Source: Gnetum montanum (lineage: Eukaryota > Streptophyta > Gnetopsida > Gnetales > Gnetaceae). From it: 64,000 bases of DNA. Positions 12,240 to 22,555 of this stretch are shown here, one piece after another; the first letter of the stretch is position 1, and every line of letters starts with the position of its first letter. The translations under genes were made by a program, and so were the position numbers. The stretch spans positions 387,287 through 451,286 of the forward strand of contig MNCI01015627.1 of NCBI GenBank assembly GCA_015680685.1. The letters run 5' to 3'. Below the pieces are notes generated by a model. That model ran no database searches. It saw only the letters and a program-made list of their open reading frames with translations, and had not been told where the DNA came from.

Positions 12240-12985
12240 TCACTACTACTATTATGATGTTTTGCTCTAGGGAGATCTAATCCTTCACATATCATTTGGC
12301 ATTTCCTTGCACCAACAACGTGGCAAAGTATGAAGGTCTCCTCTAAGGCATCCTTGCAACACGCAACCTAGGAATCCAACACATAGTGATCCAAGGTGAT
12401 ACACAACTAGTGGTCAATTAAGTAGCAAAGGTTTATGCCTACAAAGCACTACATTTACATCCTTACCATGACCTAGCAAAACACCTACTCCAACACTTTG
12501 TAGTTGCTAATGTTCAACATGTTCCCCAAAGAAAAAATGTCATTACTGACACACTTGCAACATTAGCCCTTAGCATAGTGCTTAGCATGTTTAATGCATT
12601 GCCCACCTTAGTGGTAGATTGCACTACACCTATCATTCAAGCAATTGAAGACACATCCATAGCCATAGTTAGCACCACACACACAAAAGAGTGGTATAAC
12701 AATATCAAGATATACCTTCTACAAGGTGAGTCTTCACAACACTTAACTGCTGCTCAAAAGGATGCAGTATGCAAATGTTTGCACCAGTACATCATCATGG
12801 GTGATAACACACTATGTCACAAATCCTATGATGACATACTATTAACTTACATAAGTGAAAATGAAGCAAAAACAATCATTGAGCAAGTCCATGAAGGACT
12901 ATGTGGAGGTCACATAGCACCTAGGGCAATGGAAATAAAAATCAGATAGCTAGGCTACTATTGGCCTTACATTGAGGGCAATTGC
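12240..12985 (+). pseudogene. Tat-like RNase H and integrase zinc-finger remnant
   Basis: The first part reads FPCTNNVAKYEGLL, then GDTQLVVN, HLHPYHDLAKHLLQHF and NVITDTLATLAL. This is the second, archaeal-type RNase H found in the Tat branch of plant Ty3/Gypsy elements. The open stretch 12578-12949 (123 codons) ends in VHEGLCGGHIAPRAMEIKI and then GYYWP, the start of the HHCC zinc finger of the integrase. At least two stops lie in the RNase H part. The reading is cut at 12995 by the solo LTR and resumes after it. Confidence 0.85.
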
Positions 12986-12990
12986 ATTTG

Positions 12991-12995
12991 GAAAG
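12991..12995. repeat. Target site duplication GAAAG, left copy
   Basis: GAAAG directly precedes the LTR start and matches the right copy at 14015-14019. Confidence 0.9.
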
Positions 12996-13022
12996 TGATG
13001 AGACGCGACATGCATAGTGCCG

Positions 13023-13044
13023 CGATATCACGTACGTGATATCG
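13023..13044. promoter_or_regulatory. 22-bp perfect palindrome in LTR U3
   Basis: The two arms CGATATCACGT and ACGTGATATCG meet without a spacer, 16 bp before the TATA box. The centre holds ACGT. Related LTRs carry 10-bp GCGATATCGC palindromes at the same place. Confidence 0.85.
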
Positions 13045-13309
13045 TGGTCTGCCATCATATCTATAAATAAGAGGCGGCACTCCCCTCATTTCCCAATCCT
13101 GGCTAGAAGTAGCGAAGCTCTGGCAGTTTGAACACTCCAGAGTTAGAATTTTTCCCATGTGCCCGCAGTAGGAGTCCTAGAGTGAATGGCTCTTTATTCG
13201 AGCAACTTTGTAACCTGAACACAAGTTGTGTATGGCAATAAAGACGAACTTGATTGGATAAACCTTGCAGTACATGGTTTTATTTTATTGTTATTTATTT
13301 CTTTCCTAG

Positions 13310-13600
13310 TGTGCACGAGTACGACTTGATTACGAGCATCTACGGATGTGTACGGCTAATCAAGGAATTAGCTGCTCGTCGTAATGCGTGAGTACGACTT
13401 GACTACGAGCATTGGCTGCTTGCTAACCCAGTAGCATATTCCAGGATCTGTGCTTGGTAATCCCAGTAGTAGTCCAATGTGTACGGCTAGTTAAGGAATC
13501 GGCTGCTCATCGCTAGGCTAGAACGTGTGCTAAGTACAACTTGGTTACGAGCACCCACGGGTGTGTACAGCTAGCCAAGGAATCAGCTGCTTATCACACT
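13310..13600 (+). repeat. Degenerate tandem repeats inside the solo LTR
   Basis: The motif agtacgacttg-ttacgagca followed by gtgtacggctaatcaaggaat and agctgctcgtcg recurs three to four times at irregular spacing. The first copies begin at about 13318 and 13391. The related LTRs at 60416 and 51712 have a single copy of the gtacgacc-cttcgagca box, so the block expanded in this LTR. Confidence 0.75.
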
Positions 13601-14014
13601 TAAGCTAAATAGGTGCCTCAGTACGACCACTTCGAGCACTTGCATTACGTGTGGTGATCCCAGTAATGATTAGCGTTTGGCCGCCACAGTTGCATGGTTT
13701 AGGGTGTGTACGGTAAGTGGGAACGGATGCTGACGCTAGTTAATTTAGACTTAGGACATTAGTTAGAGTTAGTTAGTTTCTCAACCCTTTCCCTCATAGC
13801 TTAGGAGATAAACTGAAAAATACCAAAAAATCACATACCTCAGACTTGCTTAACCATACACCGTGACACATACAAGCAAGCCTGGGAAGACAACGAACGA
13901 TTAACCCCAAGTGTTTCTTGTGACATAAGGCATTTAGTCTGCAGAGTTCAACCGGATCGCGCGTGCACACTCGTATTCGTATGGTTGAGTGTAGGGGTAC
14001 CTCGCCACTCATCA

Positions 14015-14019
14015 GAAAG
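14015..14019. repeat. Target site duplication GAAAG, right copy
   Basis: GAAAG directly follows the LTR end and matches the left copy at 12991-12995. Confidence 0.9.
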
Positions 14020-14985
14020 TCAAGACATGTGAAACTTATTAGTGGCATAGAAATTTAATGCATGTGCCACTAATTGAATTACATACAATGCAAATCATGT
14101 GGCCCTCCCAACATTAGGGCTTGGACATCATTAAACCCATAACGGCTAAGTCCTCTGCAAGGCATAGCTTTGTAATAACCATAATGGAATATTTCACCAA
14201 GTGGGTCAAAGCTATTCCCCTTAGGAAGAAAACATCATAGAAAGCTTGCAAGTTCGTGTTGGACAACATGGTGACCCATTTCAACTTACCCATTATCATA
14301 ATGATAGACAACAAACTGTAGTTTAGCAACATTGAAACCAAATCCTTTTGTGAGAACTTTGGCATCAAGCACTCTATTTCATCACCATACTACCCTCTAG
14401 CAAATGGCCAAGCAAAGGTCACCAACAAGGTTATCATCAACCTTCTCTAGAAGATGCTAAGCAATAGCAAATGATGATAGCATGAGCAACTAGTCTACAC
14501 ATTTTGGGCTTACTGCACGATGCATCGAACAACAATAGGTATGATGCCTTATAGCCTTGTTTACAAATCTGAAGTAATTTTGCCACTTGAATTATAGGTT
14601 CCATTGCTTTGGGTAATCCTCTCAAACTTCATTCACAAAGGTCATAACAATGAGTTAAGAACCATAGACCTTGAATCAGTAGAGGAGGAGAGCATGTGTA
14701 TGCTTGATCATATTGAATGATATTAAGAAAAGTAATGGAAAAAGCATTGTCACAACCAGCATCAACACCTAATCAAGAAAAGGGACCTAGTCCTCAAGAC
14801 CATTGATAAACCCATAGAAAAATTCTCAGCCAACTGAGAAGGGCCTCTCCTAGTCACTAAGACCTATGACAATGGAGCATTCAAGCTTGTTGATTAAGAT
14901 GGAAATGAGTTTGCCAATCTAGTGAACCATTTGCACTTAAAGCCATACTACATCTAGCATGCAGCACTACACATCAATGAAGCAA
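14020..14985 (+). pseudogene. Tat-like integrase core and C-terminal remnant
   Basis: Continues the integrase interrupted by the solo LTR. The core is visible as GLDIIKPIT followed by FVITIMEYFTKWVKAIPL. The C-terminal end reads YDNGAFKLVD, DGNEFANLVN and HLHLKPYY close to 14980, as in Tat-type integrases. Between them the frame is broken by several stops. The catalytic D-D-E set cannot be read in one frame. Confidence 0.8.
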
Positions 14986-14989
14986 GGTA

Positions 14990-15345
14990 AGCATTCATCT
15001 ACTACAATGTTAAACTAGCACAACTCATCTGCTACAACATTAAATTGGTACAGTTCATCCAGTATGACATTAAACTAGCATAGAGGCCCGTTGTGACTAT
15101 AAACTAGCATAGCTTGTCCTTGGGTCATGATGTTAAATTGGCACAATGCATCTACTAAGATGCTAAACTGGAAATCCACCATGACTTTAAATTAGTAGTC
15201 CACTAGGACTCTAAAGTAGCATAGCATGTCCACTATGACATTAAACTAGCACAAAGCAATCGCTAGGACTATAAACTAGCATAGCATGGTCTACTAAGAT
15301 CCTAAACTAGTAAAGCCATGGTCTACCAAGACCTTAAACTGGGTT
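14990..15345 (+). repeat. Minisatellite array 1, about 30-bp units
   Basis: About twelve variable units of 24-34 bp follow the end of the integrase. The consensus is near GTCCACTATGACATTAAACT followed by AGCATAGCA. The same unit forms arrays at 18466-18725 (reverse), 19735-19865, 21290-21405 and 23085-23360. Confidence 0.85.
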
Positions 15346-16367
15346 CTTGGTTAGTCGACAATAACTCTCTTCTTTATTTTACACTAAGTGAGTAAGCACA
15401 CTACAATTCTAGAATAAAGCACTTGCAATCTACACAACCTATGTCACTAATGTGGCCTTCTACATTTTATCATCTATAGTCTATTTGCATTTATGTGTTG
15501 TGTATTTTTCTCACCTTCTTAGAGTTGTGTTTGCAAAATGAAGCCCTAGGCAGTCATGCAAAGATGCATCTCATCATAGCAGCAAGTCACCACATCACTT
15601 AGATGCGCATGATTAAACTAGTTAAGCCTCTCAAGAGTAGATATCCCTATTATACCCTTATAGCCTACTCACATCTACTCCTATATCCTGATACCCCTTC
15701 ATTTCCTACATAGCAAAGATTGCAAACCTTTTTAACACTCACATGTTATGATCACATGACACCCTCTTCAAGTAAAATTGCAAAACCCAAGCAGACGTAA
15801 CATAAGTTGTCTCGTGGGAAGTCTTTTTTGGCCAGTCAAAGCCCAGGTGGATGTAACATGATTCATCCTAGGGAGGAAACACTTCTCGTACAGACATGGC
15901 GTGGTTTCACAAACAACAAGGTAAACTCCATCTAGTGACATGCAATCCACTTGATGGGAAGCACTTCATAGCAAGCATTTAGTAACATGAAGAGCCCAAA
16001 GAAGGTTCACCCCACAAAAAAAATAAAAAAGGAAAAAAAGAATAAGAAGGGGAAAAGCATGTCCCCAAGCAACCCAGCAATAAAGTAATTGCACAATTGG
16101 CTCAACCTTGAATTTACACCTTGACTCTTTCATAAGCACTCTAATGAGATATCAATGTTTTTAAGGGCAAACCACTCCATTTCCATGGTCACCATCAACC
16201 ATGATGTCCTCATGTCATAACATCCAACTTGCACCTCATCTTCCCTTTTATTCCCAACACATCACCTACACCTTTTATTCCTACTTCTCACCTACCATCT
16301 AGCATGCCACCTCCCATAGCACTCTTAAGCATAGTGTAGTGACATCTAATCACACACTAGAGAGCGA
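15346..16367 (+). other. 3' non-coding region of a Tat-like element
   Basis: No credible ORF. The region is collinear with 23500-24410 (both have atgaagccctag, catctcatcatagca and gactagttaagcc blocks), which also ends at a TGTTGG LTR start. It is therefore the untranslated region before the LTR. Confidence 0.65.
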
Positions 16368-16496
16368 TGTTGGTGCCAAGTCTATTTTGGTGTTTTACTA
16401 TTCTCTATCAGCATCTCTCAGGCCACTTCTCCAAACATCAACAAAGAGGGGCCAATGAAAAACCACCAAATCTAGACTATGGCTTCCCAGTTTTGC

Positions 16497-17285
16497 AAAA
16501 TTTTAACTAAGTGTTGAAACTATGCTCTCTTCTAGATGGGAATGTAGTCAACCTCTCATGGAGAGCATAGTAAATAGGAATGCTAGTTTTGCAAATTTTT
16601 TCTAACTATTGAGACTACACTTAGCCCCAGTTGAGAGCGTAGTCAACCTCTCGTAGAGAGTGTAGTTAGCAAGAAGACTACTTTTCACAAATTTTTCTAA
16701 GTGTTGACACTATGCTCTTCCTTAGATGGAAGTGTAGTCAACCTCATGGAGAGCATAGTCAGCCTCTCATGGAGAGCGTAGTTAGCCTCTCATAGAGAGT
16801 GTAGTTAGTAGGAAGGCTAGTTTTGCAAATTTTTTCTAAGTGTTGACACTACGTCCTCCCCTAGATGGGAGTGTAGTCAACCTTTCATGGAGAGCATAGT
16901 TAGAAGGAAGGCCAATTTTCACAAATTTTTCTAACTATTGAGACCATGCTCTCCCCTAGATGAGAGCATAGTTAGCCTCTTGTAGGGAGCGTAGTCAGTA
17001 GGAAGGCCAATTTTTGCAAGTTTTTCTAAGTGTTGACACTAAGCTTGATCCTAGTTGAGAGCATAGTCAACCTCTCATAGAGAATGTAGTCAGTAAGAAA
17101 GCCAATTTTGAAAATTTTTTCCAAGTGTTGACACTATGCTCGACCCTATTTGAGAGCGTAATCATCCTCTCATAGATAGCATAGTTAACATGAAGGGCAT
17201 TTTTGTAATTTTTTTTAAGTGTTGAAACTACACTCTCTCTTAGATGGAAGTGTAGTCAGCCTCTCGCGGAGAGCATAGTTTGCCA
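16497..17285 (+). repeat. 95-bp tandem array in LTR U3, about 8 units
   Basis: The anchor tttttctaagtgttgacact occurs near 16500, 16597, 16692, 16831, 16926, 17021, 17116 and 17209. Spacing is about 95 bp except one 139-bp unit with an internal duplication. Each unit holds an inverted pair of the type CTCTCAT-GGAGAG. LTR C has about two diverged units. Confidence 0.9.
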
Positions 17286-17584
17286 AAATAGTCTCATGTA
17301 GCCTCCACAATGCAAAAATAATGTAAGATACTTCCTTTTTGTATCTCCTTTTTCCCCAAAATTATAACTACACTCCACCCTATGCAAGAGTGTAGCTCTA
17401 CAAAGTGTAGTCTCTATCTTCCATTTTTCAGGTATCCTGCAATCTTCTCAGCACACACATGCATTTGGTAGTGTAGTCACAGTCTTACAAAGTCAAGCAA
17501 AGCATAGCAAAGTAGAACACCACTAGCCCCATCAATAGACCACATGAATAATGACTACAATGAGCATAGTCCCAACCATCTCCT

Positions 17585-17638
17585 CTACCACGTGGTAGTC
17601 ATCCCACATTTTTCGCTAACCCTAAACCTATAAATACC
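17585..17638 (+). promoter_or_regulatory. Core promoter of LTR A: G-box palindrome and TATA box
   Basis: A perfect 14-bp palindrome CTACCACGTGGTAG (17585-17598), centred on the G-box CACGTG, lies about 30 bp before the TATA box CCTATAAATAC (17628-17638). Copy C keeps the TATA box (24817-24826) but its G-box is degraded to CACATG. Confidence 0.6.
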
Positions 17639-18205
17639 CATGCCCTCAAAGTTTTTAGGGTTGGAAAATCTAAGGAGTGCTTGAGAAAAACCCAAAGGCA
17701 TTTTGGCGAACCAAGAAGAGGCAAAGCTACAGACCACCGCAGACCCCCATAGCCCAATAGATCACCATAGGCAATGGTACATTGTAGTGGCCAACCCAAT
17801 AAACATAGACACCTTGACAGAATGCTAGTCCTCATGGCTAGACACCTTAGATACTATGACTATGCTATCCACTACGCTTGTTATACACTGTATACCTTCA
17901 AACTCCTTTTAGTGTTAACTATGCTCAACCCTAGTTGGGGGTGGTGTTCTACTTCACTCTCTCTCACCTTGCATTTTTCACACTTTATTTTCATTTTTTT
18001 GTTATTTTTTCATGTAGTCACATTGCAACTATGATCAGGCAATGGTTTCTACATATTAACACTACCAACCCTGCCAAAACTCTTGACTACGCTTGTCCCT
18101 TTGAGCACCTCTTGACTACGCTTGATCCCACTAACATCATAAACACCATGAACACCACAAACATTGCCTACACCCTTAGCACCATCTCTCATCAACATCG
18201 CAGCT

Positions 18206-19735
18206 AACCATGTTGCATCTTGTAATGCCAAAAAATGTTGGTGGCTAGAATCACTGAGGGGTCAATAGACGCACAACCTTAACCTTGCCTCTATGAGAGG
18301 CCTTGCTAGAAATGGAGGCAGAGTGCCCTAAATGGTCTTATGCTAAGGAAGCCAATGAAAGTGCCAAGGAAATGATGCTACGAGCCCTTTGAAGGTCACA
18401 CTAATTGTAGATGCTCCAATAGGTCAGCAGAATGGTTGGAGGCAATGATGCTACAAGTGTGCAAACCCAGTTTAAGGTCCTAGCAAATCATGGAGTGCTA
18501 GTTTATAGTTCTAGTAGACTACTATGTGCTAGTTTAAAGTTAGAGTGGATGAGCTATTGTGCCAGTTTAATGTCATGACCCAACAATGAGCTATGGATGC
18601 CAGTTTAATGTCATAGCCCAAAGACGTTTTGTGCCAGTTTATAGTCATAGTGAACTACTACACCAGTTTATAGTCATAGCGGACTGTTGCACCAATTTAT
18701 AGTCATAGTAGACTATCTATGTTAATTTTTTACATCATTGTGGATAAGTACTTACCTTGCTTATGTGAGGTATGATGCTACATTTATAGTCATGCTATGT
18801 GCTTATAAGATCCTACAAAATCAACTAGAAAAACAACATCAAGTGACATCATTCGTAAGCAAAGTTAAAATGCAAATGAAAGGAAGGTAATGCGAGAAGC
18901 AATAGTTTAAGGTCATTTCAGGCCACAATGATATTTTAAGGCCTTTTCGGGCCATGACTGCTATTTTAAGACCATGGTGAGCCATAGATGTTTTTGTAAT
19001 TTTAATGTTTATGATTTTTATGTGTTTTTGATGTTTCTCAAATACAATGCGTAGGCTAAGTGGATGGATGCATAAACAAAGTAGAAATGTGTAAACAAAG
19101 TGAAGAAGTGTGTAAACTAGGCAAGTAGGTGAAATGTAAATGCATGAACAAATGCAATGCAAGCAAAAACCAAAAAATGCATGGCCTATGGAGGCAAGGG
19201 ACAAGCAAGCGCTTAGTGCATTTTTGGCCAAGAGAAATTTTTGGTCATGTAGTTGCTTCCTAATCAGGCATGGATTAGGAGGCGTGCAAGGCTTAGGATC
19301 CTCTAGGAGGCTATTGGATTCAACCACTCATTTGGTGTGTTAGCCTTAGGCATCGCGTTGGCTACCACAGCTACATCACCAAGAAACTCCACCTTCAACA
19401 ATTGCTCCATGTCTATGTTTTGGATAGCTAGAGAGGAGGTGTTATCACCATGGATGATAGCTTCACCACCTTCGTATGGAAGGTGGAATTCTTGGTGGAT
19501 GGAAGAGGAGATGGCCCATAGTTAGGCTAGCCAAGGCCTGTCAAGGATTAGGTTGAAGCCTAGCATCTCCTCTATGATAGTGAAATCTACACCGGTGGGG
19601 ACTTACTCTCCTACCATAAAGGCTAAGTTGATTGTATCCCTAACGGTGATGTGTGATCCATTGAAGGATTTTAGACATGCGATTTTGGTTGGCCTAATTT
19701 CATCTACTAGGCCTAACTTGTTGATGATGGTGTAG
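18206..19735 (-). mobile_element. Inverted, internally deleted Tat-like copy B
   Basis: On the minus strand, from 19735 down, this copy reads a protease part, the post-protease segment (18839-19327, 162 codons open), minisatellite units (18725-18466) and then jumps to an LTR end. The LTR ends CCAACA, seen as TGTTGGTGG at 18236 on the plus strand. Relative to copy C about 2.1 kb is missing between the minisatellite side and the LTR end. The open stretch shares LLEDPK-(S/P)(Y/C)TPPNPC and RKQL with 22555-22700, so it is element protein, not a host gene. Confidence 0.75.
18466..18725 (-). repeat. Minisatellite array 2 (inverted)
   Basis: Reverse-complement units of the same roughly 30-bp repeat, seen on the plus strand as tgccagtttatagtcatag and variants, about nine copies. 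Confidence 0.85.
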
Positions 19736-19865
19736 TAGTCTGCTATGATTATAAATTGGCATAGATCATCCTTGGGTCATGATGTTTAGCTAGCAATGAT
19801 CATCTGCTATGATAGTAAACTAGCAATGACCATCCGCTATGACATTAAACTATGAAACTCTACTA
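19735..19865 (+). repeat. Minisatellite array 3
   Basis: Four units (ctgctatgattataaattgg, ctatgatagtaaactagca and variants) at the junction between inverted copy B and the gag of copy C. Confidence 0.8.
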
Positions 19866-19910
19866 CTAATAATCAAACCCTATGCCATGCAACCAACACA
19901 AGCCTAGCTA

Positions 19911-21800
19911 ATGCAACTGGCTAGCACATCCCTAAGTTTGGATCAAGCATTCCAATTGATCCAAAGTTTGATAGAGCATATCAACCAACTCAAAGTTGCT
20001 TCCTATAAAACCATCAAGGTGATGGACTTCTACCAGGATGATCCCATAAGTCCTAAAATCCCACCCCTAACTCTCCCAACTGGGATCCAACTACCTCAAC
20101 TCATCAAGTATAATGGTAAAGGGGATCCCAACGCACACTTGGTCACATTTTGATTTGAGTGCCTACTGCTTCAAGCCTAGAAACACACCATCATGTGCAT
20201 GTTCCTCATGTCAATCACTAGCAAGGCCTTAGACTGGTATTGCATGCTACGTAAGGCCTCAATCTCTTCTTTGGAGGATCTCATAAGCTAGTTTTTGACA
20301 CACTTTAGGTACAACCTAAAGCTTGAAGCAACACTCGACCAACTCATGCAGGTCAAGTAGGGGCCCTTAGAGCTCGTGCCAAAATTCCTCCAACGCTAGA
20401 ACACCGCATTAAGCAAAATGCATGAACCCCTAGTAGAGACGCACCCACTAGCCATCTTCAAGGGTGTAGTAAATGATTTCATCAAGTTCAAACTGTATTA
20501 CCTAGCTCTAAAGTCTCTCAGCCAAGCCTTTGCCCAAATGAAAGGCCTAAGGGAGGTAGCAAAAGCTACCAATGAACCGACCTATGTGGCCTACAAAAAC
20601 AAACATGCTCACAAGCAAAACAAAACAGTGGAAATAGTGGCCACAAGCATAAAAGCAACCAACCGGGGCCCGATAACCAAGTAGCCCAATGCCCCAACTC
20701 ACAAAGCTACCAACTCTAGTGCCAACTCGCCTACATTAGCAAGGGCCACCCCAAGGCCTAACTTTGAGTGCAAGGATTGCTCAAAGTATACACCAGTACT
20801 GATGGAACCCTCTAAACTACTAGAGAAAATTTTGAAATTCGAGCAAATCCAAGACAAAAAAAATATCAAAAATTGCCCACCAATGACACGATAGGTACTA
20901 TGAACTACTAAGGAACCCCACCTCAATAGTACCAAATGAGCCCCCAATCCCACAACATTTCCAACTAGATGAATATTGTTATTACCACCAGCTGTCTGGT
21001 CATAGTATAGACAACTATCATGCTTTGCAAGATGACTTATAAAGAATGATAGAACGAGGCCAACTAATGCTCAATGAATCCCCCTACATCATAAACTCCA
21101 TTAGTGTAGGTGGCAAGTCTAAACCTACGCAACAACCTTTTGTGATCCACATGCCTCCTAGCAAGGCAAGGATCCCCTCAACTTCCACAAGCAAGAGGAC
21201 CTACTTTTCTATCAAAGTGTCACCTTGGGCACCCACAACAGCCATTGTGATCAAGGTCCCATAGTAATTATTTTCTAAGATGTGGTCAAGGTCCCATAGC
21301 AATTGTCTACTAATACATTAAACTTGCAACCGAACCAATTATCCACTAAGATGTTAAACTAGCAACCACAACAATCGTCTGCTAAGATGTTAAACTAGCA
21401 TGAAGTAGTAACAAAAACTACTAAGCAACCTTTTTTCATCAAGGTGCCACAATGATTTAGCCCTACAACTCCTAAACCACCATTTGTCATAAGGAAGCTA
21501 CAATCTGATGGCCCCTTACCTACCTAAAGCCCAATAGTGGGCAATGTCTTAGTCCATCCTCCTTCAAGGGCCAACCCCACTAGTAACCCAAGTAGGCCTA
21601 CCATGGCAACGCAAGAGGGCGAACAAGCACCTCGCAACCCCCATGGTCAAAGTAAAGGCCATAACCAACAAGCAATAACCAAACACTGTGACTCCTAGCC
21701 CTAAGTAGGCCAAGCAACCTAAGCCCAAGTCCCCTCCATGAGAGATCCATCTCTCAAGCAGCATGGAGGAGGTCAAGGCCAACACAACGGCTGATGACAA
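19911..21800 (+). pseudogene. Tat-like gag remnant
   Basis: The start reads LTLPTGIQLPQLIKYNGKGDPNAHL, matching the opening of the Tat/Retand-type gag domain (usually P-KF-KFDGTGDP-AHL). It continues with SITSKALDWY and, in 20418-20684, FKGVVNDFIKFKLYYLAL. Gag packages element RNA in virus-like particles. Several stops break it (for example after HLVTF at 20151). A minisatellite array is lodged in its distal part. The tail to 21800 is Pro/Lys-rich and poorly defined. Confidence 0.85.
21290..21405 (+). repeat. Minisatellite array 4, inside the gag region
   Basis: About three units (ctaagatgttaaactagcaacc and variants) within the distal gag, so the repeat is not confined to untranslated parts. 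Confidence 0.75.
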
Positions 21801-21889
21801 GGACTTCATAGCTACACTAACCTAGGTGAAACAAATGCTTAAGCAAAAGAACACAATGTTGAGCTTGTACAACTTGGTCATGACCTCAT

Positions 21890-22555
21890 CTGCTCACTTC
21901 CAAGAATTGGTCCAGATATTGGCCTCCATTCCCATTATGGAGGACATCCCTACATATGAGAATACCATCTGTGCAACAATGTTGCCCCCCACACCATAGG
22001 AATTAGGTTCAACATTTCTAGTGTTTTGCAATGATGTAGTCAAGATTAACCCCAAACAAGGGGAGGTCACTATAGCTCCATTTTCCATTAGCATATGTGT
22101 TAGGTAGTGCATAATCTATAAGGTGCATGTTGATGATGGTGTAGTAACAAACATAGTCTTGTACTCCATCATTGACAAGTTAGGCTTGGTAGATGAAATT
22201 ATGCCAACCAAAATCATGTGTCTAAAATCCTTCAATGGATCATGTGTCACTGTCAAGGATACAATCAACTTAGCCTTTGTGGTAGGAGAGAAATTACCCA
22301 CTAGCACAGAGGAGATGTCAAGCTTCAACCTGATCCTAGGCAAGCCTTAGCTAGCCCAACTATGGGCCATATCCTCTACCATCCATCAAGAAATCCACCT
22401 TCCATATGAAGGTGGTCAAGTTATCATCCATAGTGATAATGCCTCCCCTCGGGCTATCCACAACATAGACATGGAGCAAGTGTTGGAGGTGGAGTTTATT
22501 CGTGAAGCACCTACAACAACCAATGCAATACCTAAGGCTAACATACCCAAATGAG
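21890..22555 (+). pseudogene. Tat-like aspartic protease remnant
   Basis: The open stretch 22123-22350 reads VHVDDGVVTNIVLYSIIDKLGL, then CLKSFNGSCVTVKDTINLAFVVGE and FNLILGKP. This is the order seen in Tat-type proteases (VLID-G-SADIL, LKGF-G, ILGRPWL). The catalytic D-G-G/S is altered to D-D-G. A stop follows at LGKP, and then the usual post-protease segment continues with IHQEIHLPYEGGQVIIHSD. It would cleave the gag-pol polyprotein. Confidence 0.8.

Larger units (their letters stand above)
12996..14014 (+). mobile_element. Solo LTR, Athila-like, with GAAAG target duplication
   Basis: The 1019-bp LTR begins TGATGAG and ends CTCATCA, and is flanked on both sides by the perfect 5-bp repeat GAAAG. 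No primer site, gag or second LTR is attached. It therefore arose by recombination between the two LTRs of a full element. Landmarks: a 22-bp palindrome in U3, TATA box CTATAAATAA (13061-13070), AATAAA near 13241, internal repeats at 13310-13600 and a U5 with tacgaccacttcgagca. CpG sites are well kept, so it is younger than its surroundings. The integrase frame continues across the insertion point into the conserved K-T-C of the zinc finger. Confidence 0.92.
16368..18205 (+). mobile_element. Tat-like LTR (copy A), 3' end replaced
   Basis: Starts TGTTGGTGCC like copy C at 24413. It has a large U3 with a 95-bp tandem array, a G-box palindrome at 17585-17598, a TATA box at 17628-17638 and a long transcribed part. 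Its last few hundred bases, as judged from copy C, are missing: at about 18206 it passes into the inverted copy B. It is longer than copy C mainly because of the 95-bp repeats. Confidence 0.75.

Noticed and set aside
14990-15345. Minisatellite as a CRISPR-like array
   Set aside because: Units vary in length and there are no unique spacers between constant repeats; the source is a plant nuclear retroelement.
18839-19327. 162-codon minus-strand ORF as a possible membrane protein
   Set aside because: The first 45 residues match the post-protease part of the Tat-like element at 22556-22700; the hydrophobic remainder is a decayed non-coding part.
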